Positions 1 to 7,425 of a stretch of DNA of 64,000 bases are shown here, in pieces. Under the pieces are notes generated by a model, which saw only the letters and a program-made list of their open reading frames with translations, had not been told where the DNA came from and made no database searches. The position numbers were made by a program, and so were the translations under genes. Numbering within the stretch: the first letter of the stretch is position 1; each line of letters begins with the position of its first letter. This DNA is from DATJPR01 sp963811705 (GTDB taxonomy: Bacteria; Bacteroidota; Ignavibacteria; UBA10030; UBA6906): positions 69,880-133,879 of the forward strand of contig CAWESL010000013.1 of assembly GCA_963811705.1 (NCBI GenBank). Reading direction: 5' to 3'.

Positions 1-696
1 CACAAACGGTATATGCACCCAGATGGTGACCGGACCGCCGGCATTGTAGGCCGGCGTGAAAACGAACTTCATCGCGGCGTCGCAGGCCGCATCGTTGAAG
101 ATGTCGAAGGTCGACTGTTCGACGACGACCTTCTTGACTTTTCCGTCCTTTCCGACCAGCATCCGCACGAGCACCTTCCCCTCCAATCCCGCCAATCGCG
201 CCTGTTCCGGATAGGCCGGCCTGGCAGACGAAACAAGGTCGGGATACTTTTCGACTGCTTTGAAGATTGGTGTGTTTGCTTCCTCGTCTTCGATCACGGG
301 CGGTATTGCCGCCACGCCTCCGGGCAGGTCGACATTCCCGGGGGACACCTGTGCGATCCGATCCTTCTGCGAGGCAAAGGTCTGATCCTTCGGAACGAGT
401 GCCTCGTTGACGGGGACCGGCGTTCCATCCTTCGGGCGAGGGATGACACTCTCTTTTGGCGCCGCGGGGGGTTCCACGACACCGTTGATCATCTGTCGGG
501 TGGGAGTGTTGAATTCAATGGTGCGGTGGTCGACATCGGTAGGAATTTGTATGTCATCCGTGCGTATCCATCGCAGCTGGAAGGCGGCGACGAGACTCAC
601 GTGGAGGAATGCAGAGAGGATGAATCCGAACATCCAGTAGCGTTGCGCTACTTGCTTCAGTTCAGTTGCACCGTACGGGATCGCTGCGCTTAGCAT
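1..696 (-). CDS. Energy transducer TonB, C-terminal end outside the window
   Basis: The first 232 codons are open with no stop, so the 3' end lies beyond base 1. The N-terminus has a short cytoplasmic stretch followed by a hydrophobic anchor (residues about 22-40, WMFGFILSAFLHVSLVAAFQ). A Pro-rich periplasmic linker follows, then the typical TonB C-terminal domain (ARPAYPEQARLAGLEGKVLV, later VVVEQSTFDIFNDAACDAAM). The family couples the proton motive force from ExbB/ExbD to outer-membrane TonB-dependent receptors; the receptor at 9659-12520 is a possible client, which is inference. The start ATG at 696 is preceded by GGAGGC at about 701-706. No exbB/exbD is in the window. Confidence 0.9.
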   Translation of the reverse strand, partial: MLSAAIPYGATELKQVAQRYWMFGFILSAFLHVSLVAAFQLRWIRTDDIQIPTDVDHRTIEFNTPTRQMINGVVEPPAAPKESVIPRPKDGTPVPVNEALVPKDQTFASQKDRIAQVSPGNVDLPGGVAAIPPVIEDEEANTPIFKAVEKYPDLVSSARPAYPEQARLAGLEGKVLVRMLVGKDGKVKKVVVEQSTFDIFNDAACDAAMKFVFTPAYNAGGPVTIWVHIPFV

Positions 697-906
697 GGCT
701 GCCTCCGTGTTGATGTGGAACCGTCGCTACCACGGGGAGTACAATCGCCATGCCAGTCGCGAATGCGGAATTTGGAGGGAGAATCACCGGGGGGAAAGAG
801 CCGGTCGTGCTGTTTGCAATGAAGGGAACAGACCGAACCTCTCGTATCACATGAAGATCGTATTACGAAACGACTTCAGCGGGATTGCATTTTGCACTGC
901 CTGCGG
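697..906. other. Intergenic gap between the repressor gene and tonB
   Basis: About 210 bases separate the 3' end of the repressor gene from the start of the TonB gene; both are on the minus strand. The gap holds the tonB ribosome binding site. I saw no convincing terminator hairpin, RNA gene or repeat in it. Confidence 0.5.
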
Positions 907-1557
907 CTAAAGCTGCTTAATCAGCTTCATAACTTTCCAGACGAAGTTCACGTCCTTGCGCTTGACGGTGACCGGTTCGAAGTCCGGATTCAGCGGGATC
1001 AAATGGATGTAGATCCCTTCGAACTTCACTTTCTTCAGCGTGTCTTCGCCGTTCACGCGGACGACGCAGATGTCCCCGGAACGGGCTTCCTGCTGCGGGC
1101 TCACGATGACGACATCGCCGTCCTCGATTCGCGGCGACATGGATTGCCCCTTGACCTTGAGGGCAAACGCGCTCGGGTCGCGTATATCATCGACCGTAAC
1201 AAAATCATCGGTGTAGTCGGGGTGGAATATCGTCGCGACCTTTCCCGCGGGAACGGCAGAAATCAGAGGGAGATCCACGAGTTTGTTCCTGCGTCGCGCG
1301 TTGCCCGGGAGGGGGATCACGTTGTCAGGACGCGAGGGGACCGGGTACATTTCGCCATCACCGGTGAGAAGCCAGTTTGGCTGGACCCCGGTGACTCTGG
1401 CGAGGGCCGTAATCGCGAGACCGTCGGGGGTCTGGTCCCCTTTTTCCCACCTCTGGAGCGTCCTTGTCGCCACGCTGACCTTGGCGGCGAGTGTTGCCTG
1501 ATCCGCCCCCTTGTTTTCCCGGGCCTCCCTGATCCTATCGCCAATCGTGGTCTTCAT
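907..1557 (-). CDS. XRE-family repressor with self-cleaving S24 (LexA/CI-like) domain
   Basis: 216 residues. Residues about 5-62 form an XRE helix-turn-helix (LAAKVSVATRTLQRWEKGD). Residues about 93-212 are a peptidase S24 domain. The expected catalytic parts are visible: an Ala104-Gly105 cleavage site in SAVPAGKVA, nucleophile Ser139 in KGQSMSP, and general base Lys175 in EDTLKKVKF. Family knowledge: such proteins repress DNA-damage or prophage genes until RecA filaments provoke self-cleavage. It is read away from the DUF72 gene across a promoter with two matching dyads, so autoregulation and repression of DUF72 are inferred. No other phage gene is nearby. Start ATG at 1557 has a strong GAGGAGG site at about 1561-1567. 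Confidence 0.92.
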   Translation of the reverse strand: MKTTIGDRIREARENKGADQATLAAKVSVATRTLQRWEKGDQTPDGLAITALARVTGVQPNWLLTGDGEMYPVPSRPDNVIPLPGNARRRNKLVDLPLISAVPAGKVATIFHPDYTDDFVTVDDIRDPSAFALKVKGQSMSPRIEDGDVVIVSPQQEARSGDICVVRVNGEDTLKKVKFEGIYIHLIPLNPDFEPVTVKRKDVNFVWKVMKLIKQL

Positions 1558-1570
1558 GTTCCTCCTCTAT

Positions 1571-1582
1571 GACACATTTGTC
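1571..1582. promoter_or_regulatory. Putative repressor operator 1 (GACA-N4-TGTC dyad)
   Basis: GACACATTTGTC is a dyad with half-sites GACA and TGTC. It lies immediately upstream of the ribosome binding site of the S24 repressor gene. It has the same architecture as the dyad at 1602-1613, 31 bases away (about three helical turns). The repressor is the obvious candidate to bind it, but that is inference. Confidence 0.55.
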
Positions 1583-1591
1583 AACCGTGAC

Positions 1592-1620
1592 TTGACAAGA
1601 CGACAAAAATGTCGTATGTT
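1592..1620 (+). promoter_or_regulatory. Sigma70-like promoter for the DUF72 gene with an operator in its spacer
   Basis: A perfect -35 TTGACA (1592-1597), a 17-base spacer and a -10-like TATGTT (1615-1620) point toward the DUF72 gene. The dyad GACAAAAATGTC (1602-1613) lies inside the spacer, where a bound repressor would block RNA polymerase. The start site would be near 1627, giving a leader of about 150 bases before the ATG at 1776. Confidence 0.6.
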
Positions 1621-1775
1621 GCGTGAAGATAATACGAACCATTTTCGTCAATGTCAAGCGGAGAACAAGCGCAGAGCGTATGAATCATGTGGGCCTTCTT
1701 CCTACGTCCTTCCATACTTCCTACTCTCTGCCGCCCCATGTAATCTCCGCGCCAACTTTCCGGGAGGGCTGTGTG

Positions 1776-2693
1776 ATGGAAACGCAAGAAGTGCAATTCT
1801 CGATCGGCATCGGCGGCTGGGAGCATGACGTCCTCGATCACTGTTTCTACCCGCGGTCCGGAATGACGTCAGCGGAGAAGCTCGCCTTCTATGCCGGGTA
1901 CTTTGCGGTTGCAGAGGTCCGCGCGACGTTCTGGGATGAGTCGCTCGGTGCCGCGGATGCACGCGAATGGTCGAATGCCGTCAGCGGCAGAAAAGGGTTC
2001 CGGTTTTCCGTGAAACTCAATAAGGCTTTCACGCATGACCGTATCGTCCGGGCCCCTTTGGTGAGAGCGACAAAAGCTCTTCTTCGCGAGCTGGCCGACC
2101 ACAACAGGCTGGGTGCCGTCCTTCTTCAGTTTCCCTATGGTTTCACGAATACCGGATCCAACCGCCAGCACCTTATCAAACTTTCGGAACTCTTCCAGGA
2201 ATATCCCCTGTACGTGGAACTCCGGCATTCTTCCTGGAACACGTCCGCGCTCCTCCCCTTCCTCGCGGAACACGCGATGCGACCCGTCAATACCGATATG
2301 CCCAAGGTGAACCAGTACATGCCGTTCCTGACCGGTCTCATTGGAGACACTGCGTATCTTCGCCTGCACGGAAGAAATGAAAAAGGTTGGCTGTTAAACG
2401 GTTACGACAGTCGCTACGATTATCTGTACAACGGTCGCGAGCTCGCCGAGCTGCGGCGGAGGATGGAAGCGATGAAGGGGCGGTGCAGCGAGGGTATGAT
2501 CGTATGCAACAACACAACGGGGGGTAAGGCGGTGGCGACGGCATTCCAGATCACCGCGGCAATCCGTCAGGGTGAAGGACTATCGATCCCCCCCATGGCG
2601 TATCGGGCGTTCCCGATTCTTCAGGACATCAGTCAGCGGCACGAGACAAGCGCGACGCTCTTCGATCAGTCCGATCTTCGTACTGCGATCTGA
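1776..2693 (+). CDS. DUF72 domain-containing protein
   Basis: 305 residues of the DUF72 (YecE-like) family, which has a TIM-barrel fold and no settled biochemical role. Recognisable parts are the N-terminal IGGWEHDVLDHCFYP (typical IGtsGW..fYP), an AEVRATFW segment corresponding to the family's vEinstFY, FRFSVKLNKAFTH, AVLLQFPYGF, VELRHSSWNT and AYLRLHGRNEKGWLL. The reading frame is open upstream to a GTG at 1623, but the ATG at 1776 has a GGGAGGG site at 1762-1768 and matches the family N-terminus. It faces the S24 repressor and has an operator-bearing promoter, so it may belong to a damage-inducible regulon; that is inference. Confidence 0.88.
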   Translation: METQEVQFSIGIGGWEHDVLDHCFYPRSGMTSAEKLAFYAGYFAVAEVRATFWDESLGAADAREWSNAVSGRKGFRFSVKLNKAFTHDRIVRAPLVRATKALLRELADHNRLGAVLLQFPYGFTNTGSNRQHLIKLSELFQEYPLYVELRHSSWNTSALLPFLAEHAMRPVNTDMPKVNQYMPFLTGLIGDTAYLRLHGRNEKGWLLNGYDSRYDYLYNGRELAELRRRMEAMKGRCSEGMIVCNNTTGGKAVATAFQITAAIRQGEGLSIPPMAYRAFPILQDISQRHETSATLFDQSDLRTAI

Positions 2694-2704
2694 CGCTCAT
2701 CCCG

Positions 2705-3346
2705 TTACCGTGGCTTCCCGGGTCGGTGCGGGCGACGGTCCGGCGGCATCTTCCCCCACGGCTTGTTCGCAGAGGGGGATGGCCTGCGTGTTCGGAAGGG
2801 TCGTTTTCCGTCCGGAATCGGACGATGGGGAGCAGGAGTGCGAGGGGGGATAAGAATCTTCTCCACCGGTACGACAAATGAACCAAGATACGGATAGGCT
2901 GTTGCAACCGTCACAAGTCGCTCGCGTACGGGCGCAAGGAAAATCTGCTTCGCGATGTCCCGGCTCTCTTCCCCTTTGCGCAAAACGCGTTCGATGTATT
3001 TCTTGCTCCACACCGGATGTTGAACCTGCTGGAGCACGAACGCGTTGGTCGTTCCGCGGAACGCCGCCAGGAATTCCTTCATGTCCGATGTCTCCTCTCT
3101 CCCCCTGATGAGCAGGAGAAGGCGATCTGGGAGTGCGCAGTAGGCATACACATCAAATTTGTGAGTGGCAGCTTCTTCGCGAAGGCTGCCGAGAACTGCG
3201 AAGACGCGGTCGTGGTCGGTAAAGAGGGTCTTCGCATGATAGGTGGGAAGTGTGATGATGTAGCGATGCTGCCCTTTGTAATCGAAGCGGTGGCTGACTT
3301 CATGCCGCTCGGCGCTCGGAAGCCTCATCGTGTCAGGTATCGTCAT
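2705..3346 (-). CDS. IS200-like/RAYT-type Y1 transposase homologue with a degraded HUH motif
   Basis: 213 residues resembling the Y1 transposase/REP-associated tyrosine transposase (RAYT) fold: HRYIITLPTYHAKTLFTDHD, then FDVYAYCALPDRLLLLIRG, then WSKKYIERVL. In active relatives the middle segment reads YCLMPNHFHLLV and supplies the HUH metal ligands. Here the asparagine and both histidines are replaced (PDRLLLL). The candidate catalytic tyrosine in KKYIERVL is kept. The C-terminal 50 residues are a Pro/Arg-rich basic tail. No flanking inverted repeats or REP palindromes were seen, so this is probably a domesticated DNA-binding or defunct copy. Its 3' end lies 11 bases from the convergent DUF72 gene. 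The start at 3346 is tentative. Confidence 0.75.
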   Translation of the reverse strand: MTIPDTMRLPSAERHEVSHRFDYKGQHRYIITLPTYHAKTLFTDHDRVFAVLGSLREEAATHKFDVYAYCALPDRLLLLIRGREETSDMKEFLAAFRGTTNAFVLQQVQHPVWSKKYIERVLRKGEESRDIAKQIFLAPVRERLVTVATAYPYLGSFVVPVEKILIPPRTPAPHRPIPDGKRPFRTRRPSPSANKPWGKMPPDRRPHRPGKPR

Positions 3347-3361
3347 CGGCTGCAGCGCTCC

Positions 3362-4156
3362 TTACAAGATCCCACGAATCGTCCCTCCGTCGATGGCGAT
3401 CACCGTTCCGGAAATATAACTCGCCCTCTCCGAGGCAAGGAACACGATGGCGTTCGCGAGCTCTTCCGGATCCCCGAGCCGGCCGAGCGGAATGTCTTTC
3501 GCTTGTTCCGCGAGGTACGCGTCGACACTGATCCCTTTCGCCTTCGCGCGCGCCACTCCGATCTCTTTCTGCCGTGCGGTGAGAAAATAGCCCGGCGCAA
3601 CCGTGTTGATCAGAATGCCGTCTTTCCCGAGTTGTTGCGAGAGGACCTTGGAAAGTCCCATGATGCCCGGTCGGACGGTGGAGCTGATGATCAGGTCGCC
3701 CAGGGGCTGTTTGACGGTCAGCGACGTAATATTGATGATCCTCCCCCAGTGCTGCTTCTGCATTTCAGGTACCACCGCCCTGATCAATCGGACCGTGCTC
3801 ATCAGGTTCAGAGAGATTCCCTTCTCCCAATCTGCATCGGCAAGCGAGGCGAACGCCCCTACGGGGGGACCGCCCGCGTTTGTCACCAGGATATCGATCC
3901 TGCCGAATTGTCTTGAAACGGTCGCCGCAAGGTTCTTGATCTGCTCATCGGACGTCACATCGGCCACCACGGGCAGCACCGTCACGCCCTTCGCTGCATT
4001 CCGGATCTCCTCCGCTGTGGCCTCCAGCCGGGTACCATCGCGTGAGCAAATGACGACGTGCGCACCTTCGCGCGCAAATCCGGTTGCGGTTGCTTTTCCG
4101 AGTCCCTGGCTCGCAGCACAAATGATCGCCACACGATTGCGTAAACCCAAATCCAT
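3362..4156 (-). CDS. SDR-family protein without the canonical YxxxK catalytic pair
   Basis: 264 residues with the short-chain dehydrogenase/reductase Rossmann fold: a nucleotide motif CAASQGLG (residues 13-20), the NAG motif at VTNAGG, and a C-terminal SGTVIAIDGG typical of FabG-like enzymes. Ser145 (INITSLTVKQ) is present, but the positions that normally hold catalytic Tyr and Lys are Ser158 and Arg162 (ISSTVRPG). A branch of FabG-like SDRs is known with this replacement, so it is probably a real subfamily and not a sequencing error. Substrate unknown. The ATG at 4156 is chosen because the Rossmann strand starts right after it and GAGGG lies upstream. Confidence 0.85.
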   Translation of the reverse strand: MDLGLRNRVAIICAASQGLGKATATGFAREGAHVVICSRDGTRLEATAEEIRNAAKGVTVLPVVADVTSDEQIKNLAATVSRQFGRIDILVTNAGGPPVGAFASLADADWEKGISLNLMSTVRLIRAVVPEMQKQHWGRIINITSLTVKQPLGDLIISSTVRPGIMGLSKVLSQQLGKDGILINTVAPGYFLTARQKEIGVARAKAKGISVDAYLAEQAKDIPLGRLGDPEELANAIVFLASERASYISGTVIAIDGGTIRGIL

Positions 4157-4208
4157 CGCTACCCTCACGTGATGGTATCGTCGGTCAACGGCACGAAAAC
4201 GACCGACC

Positions 4209-4475
4209 CTACAGGAGCGAGACGCCACTCTGCTGAAGTCGTTCCCGGATGCGGCTCACTGCCTCCGTTTCGCTGATCTTCATTCGGGAATTTGCATTCC
4301 GCACCGCCTGTTCCAGCGTATCCCGGCGTGTTGAAAGCCAGAGCCAGACGCTGTAACCGAGCCGGTCCAGGTCATGTGGCTCGACGACGGGAATTCCCTC
4401 CACTGCGGCATACGCGATGGTCTCAAGCGATGAAGCGTCAGCCGGCCGAATGCTCGATGGAGCTTTTGTCGTCAT
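4209..4475 (-). CDS. Small hypothetical protein
   Basis: 88 residues, no family recognised. It is soluble-looking, with no signal peptide or membrane segment, and contains PVVEPHDLDRLGYSVWLWLS followed by a charged helix. The ORF extends upstream to 4541, but the ATG at 4475 (MTTKAPSSIRP) is preferred because the extension would run into the palindromic repeat region. It lies 52 bases upstream of the SDR start and may be co-transcribed with it. Confidence 0.5.
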   Translation of the reverse strand: MTTKAPSSIRPADASSLETIAYAAVEGIPVVEPHDLDRLGYSVWLWLSTRRDTLEQAVRNANSRMKISETEAVSRIRERLQQSGVSLL

Positions 4476-4545
4476 ACTCGATCTCTGAGGTTGTGATGCT
4501 GTAATATACAAAGAGTGCCGGTGTGGAAACAGCCGATTCAAGTGT

Positions 4546-4579
4546 CACTTGTCACTTGTCAATTGACAAGTGACAAGTG
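4546..4579. repeat. Perfect 34-bp palindrome built from heptad repeats
   Basis: The arm CACTTGTCACTTGTCAA is followed directly by its exact reverse complement, with no loop. Both arms are tandem heptads with the core GTCA (left) or GACA (right). The repeat lies just beyond the 3' end of the patatin gene. It lacks a GC-rich stem and a T-tract on either strand, so it is not a typical terminator. Related heptad repeats occur at about 19113-19147 and 37574-37628. Confidence 0.85.
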
Positions 4580-4587
4580 GTTCTTTA

Positions 4588-7335
4588 TTAAAGCTGGTAC
4601 CCCATCATAAAGTACCACACCAGCGGGCCCTCCTGGATCGGGTTCTGCGGAAGGTCTTTCCCCAGATAGAAACTCTTTCCTGCTCCCACAACCGCCGGAC
4701 CGATCGGCGTTCGTAACGCGATTTCCGCGCCGATCCCGTGGCGGAAGGAGGAGAGCTTGATCTCTTCGGGAAGAGCGGAGATCTGTCCAAGATCGTAGCG
4801 AACGCGGACATAGGTGTCAAACAGAAGTTTGAACGGGAGGAAATAGCGGTACTCGAGGTTGAACAGGAGCAGTTGCCTGCCGCGTCGATCGTCCTCCCGG
4901 ACACCGAAGAAGTCGTCCATCCCCCCCAATCGGAATTCCTGGCTCAGTGGCATGGTCTTGTCTGCGAAATCCATCGTGAACCGCGGATGGATCGTATGCC
5001 GGCCGCCCCACGTCGAATACCATTCATACATGAGCTGCATTGAATTGTAACCGATTTCGCTCCCGAGCCCCTGCAGGGCGAACTCATACGAGAGATCCAG
5101 CCCCACCCCCCGCGTTGCGAAGGGATAGGCGTCCTTTGAGTCGACGACGGAGCCGGCGCGAATCGTCACGAGACGATACCGCTCCTCGAGGTTTGCCGTG
5201 TTCTCGAGATTGCGAAGCCGAATGTTCTGCGCAATCAAGTCGACGCTCATATTCCCAAGACGTTCGAATTGACCGCTGAAGCCCACCGAGGCGCCGTACC
5301 GGATGTCACGGTATTCTCCCAGCTGAATTCGTTCCCACGAATTGGGCCGGGTCACCACCGCATCACCGAACACATAGGTGTCGTACGTGCGGTAGAATGC
5401 ATTCGCGCTCAACGTGAGATATTCGTCAAACAGCCGGGGCATTTTGTATTCGAGGGTAACATCGCTATTCCTGTCCCCGCCGGAAATTGTCAGACCGAGT
5501 TCGACACCCGACCCGTGGAAATTCTCATCCCGGATGTCCAGAAGGCCCTGGAGATGGCGTTCGTTGTCCACCCGTAAGCCCAATCGCACCAGTTGGCTCG
5601 GCCTCTCCCGGAGGCGGATGGTGATGGTAGTCCTCTTCCCGGCTGTCGAGGGCTCGAGGTAGACATATTCAAAGAGGGTCGTGCTGATGATATTCGCGAC
5701 GCCGCGGTTTGCGTTGTCGATGCGAAAGACCTCCCCTGGCTGCATTTGAAACTCCCGGAGGATAAAAGAGTCTTCCGTCCTGACGCCGCCTTGGACATCG
5801 ATGGCGTCGATAATGCCTTCGTTGATCCCGATCGCGAGACGGTCGTTCACAGGGTTGAAGTCCATGGTGTCGATGCGCGCCAACGAATAGCCTTCCCCCC
5901 GGTATTTGCGCAGGATCCGCTCACGGATCATCCTCCACTCTTCGCGTGCCATCGTCTTGCCGACGAACGGACTGACCAACGGCAACAGGGAGTCAGGGCT
6001 GATCTGATGGCACCCGGAAATTGCGACACCCAGCAACCTGGGATTTTCCGTCAGGACATACTGGATCGACGTCCCGGTGGAATCGGCGACAACCTTCGCT
6101 TCGACGTTTTCGAAGATCCCGAGGCCGTCCAGCAATCGGAGCCGGGCCCTGATCTTCGCGCCCGAGACAATCTCGGAATCGGAGAAGGTGATCGCTTTCA
6201 GCATGGAGTCGGGCAGGGAAGAGCCGGTGACCGAGACCGTAAACGGGCCGGAGAACTTGAGCGTGTCGCCGTCGATCTGCTGCTCTTTCTCCGCGAGGAG
6301 CTTTTCGATGGCGGCCACTTTCGTTTCGGCGGATTGATCGCCCTGCCTGATCAGAGTATCGAGGCCGTGGAGGTCGAAGGTCAGATGACGACCGATGTCC
6401 GGCGTGATCACCACGTCGGCGTCTTTGAGCTGTTCCAGGTTTAACACCTGCATGCTGATGCTCATCATCTGGTCCACCGTCTCCCATGGCGCTTTCATCT
6501 CATCGGCTGTGCGGAGACCGCTGGTCGTGTTGACGGCGACGACGACATCATAGCCGCGCTCCCGTGCGACGTCCACGGGGACATTGGCAAGAATCCCCCC
6601 GTCGATCAACTCCATGGAGTCGCGTTCAATGGGGTCGAAGAGCAGCGGCGTGGTTGCGCTGGCGCGAATCGCTTCGGCAAGCGAACCATCGCCGATGACC
6701 ACGCGCTTCCCCGATATGAGATCGGTGGCGATCGCCCGGAACGGAATCTTCAGATGGTCGAAGTCGGGGGATGGGTGGTACAGGGCCTGAAGGGTCTGGT
6801 TATTCAACCAATCCGTGAGCCGTTGGCCGCTGGCGACCGCGGAAGGGATGACGGGAGTCAGTCCCTGGAATCGCACGGCAAGAAACGTCCGGTCGCGCGC
6901 CAATTTTTGATCGACAAACAGATCGCGGCGCCGCGTTTCGTCGCTCAACGAGAGGACCTCGTTCCAGTCCGTATGCACCGTGAGCGATTCGATCTCTGCG
7001 ACGGAATATCCGGACGCGTAGAGCCCGCCGATAATCGCGCCCATGCTCGTCGCGGAAATAAAGTCGATGGGGATGTGGTGCCGCTCGAAGGCCTTCAGGA
7101 CGCCGATCTGCGCCGCCCCCCGTGCTCCTCCACCGCTCAGGACGAGGGCGAGTCTCGGCCGCTTCGGGGCGCGCATGGGAAAGGACCGCGGAGCGCCTGT
7201 CGCCAATGTGTCGTACGTGAGTGTGATGACTGTCGTGAGGCGGCGATGCCGGGAAGAATCGGCCGGTGAAGGCTGGCCTGGAGCAATGCCGGAGAACAGC
7301 GGAAAGAGGAGTATGCCAAAGAGGAGGATCTTCAT
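4588..7335 (-). CDS. Patatin-like phospholipase fused to POTRA and Omp85 barrel
   Basis: 915 residues with a signal peptide (MKILLFGILLFPLFSGIAPG). Residues about 61-255 are a patatin domain with oxyanion loop SGGGARGAA (68-76), nucleophile Ser97 in ATSMG, and catalytic Asp245 in LIDGGILANVP. The first Gly of the usual GxSxG is Ala95. Residues about 390-600 look POTRA-like, and the last about 320 residues form a BamA/TamA-type surface-antigen barrel ending in an aromatic strand (LVWYFMMGYQL). This matches the PlpD-type (type Vd-like) arrangement, in which the barrel exposes or releases the lipase. It is the last gene of the minus-strand surface-protein cluster. The first in-frame start is at 7398; ATG 7335 fits the signal peptide. 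Confidence 0.92.
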   Translation of the reverse strand: MKILLFGILLFPLFSGIAPGQPSPADSSRHRRLTTVITLTYDTLATGAPRSFPMRAPKRPRLALVLSGGGARGAAQIGVLKAFERHHIPIDFISATSMGAIIGGLYASGYSVAEIESLTVHTDWNEVLSLSDETRRRDLFVDQKLARDRTFLAVRFQGLTPVIPSAVASGQRLTDWLNNQTLQALYHPSPDFDHLKIPFRAIATDLISGKRVVIGDGSLAEAIRASATTPLLFDPIERDSMELIDGGILANVPVDVARERGYDVVVAVNTTSGLRTADEMKAPWETVDQMMSISMQVLNLEQLKDADVVITPDIGRHLTFDLHGLDTLIRQGDQSAETKVAAIEKLLAEKEQQIDGDTLKFSGPFTVSVTGSSLPDSMLKAITFSDSEIVSGAKIRARLRLLDGLGIFENVEAKVVADSTGTSIQYVLTENPRLLGVAISGCHQISPDSLLPLVSPFVGKTMAREEWRMIRERILRKYRGEGYSLARIDTMDFNPVNDRLAIGINEGIIDAIDVQGGVRTEDSFILREFQMQPGEVFRIDNANRGVANIISTTLFEYVYLEPSTAGKRTTITIRLRERPSQLVRLGLRVDNERHLQGLLDIRDENFHGSGVELGLTISGGDRNSDVTLEYKMPRLFDEYLTLSANAFYRTYDTYVFGDAVVTRPNSWERIQLGEYRDIRYGASVGFSGQFERLGNMSVDLIAQNIRLRNLENTANLEERYRLVTIRAGSVVDSKDAYPFATRGVGLDLSYEFALQGLGSEIGYNSMQLMYEWYSTWGGRHTIHPRFTMDFADKTMPLSQEFRLGGMDDFFGVREDDRRGRQLLLFNLEYRYFLPFKLLFDTYVRVRYDLGQISALPEEIKLSSFRHGIGAEIALRTPIGPAVVGAGKSFYLGKDLPQNPIQEGPLVWYFMMGYQL

Positions 7336-7425
7336 TGAAGAGGCAACGCTGGAATTCCGTGATTGGGTTGCCGGTGGGAGTACTGTCCAGTGATCCACTG
7401 ATTCCCGCTATCAGCAGATTCCGCG

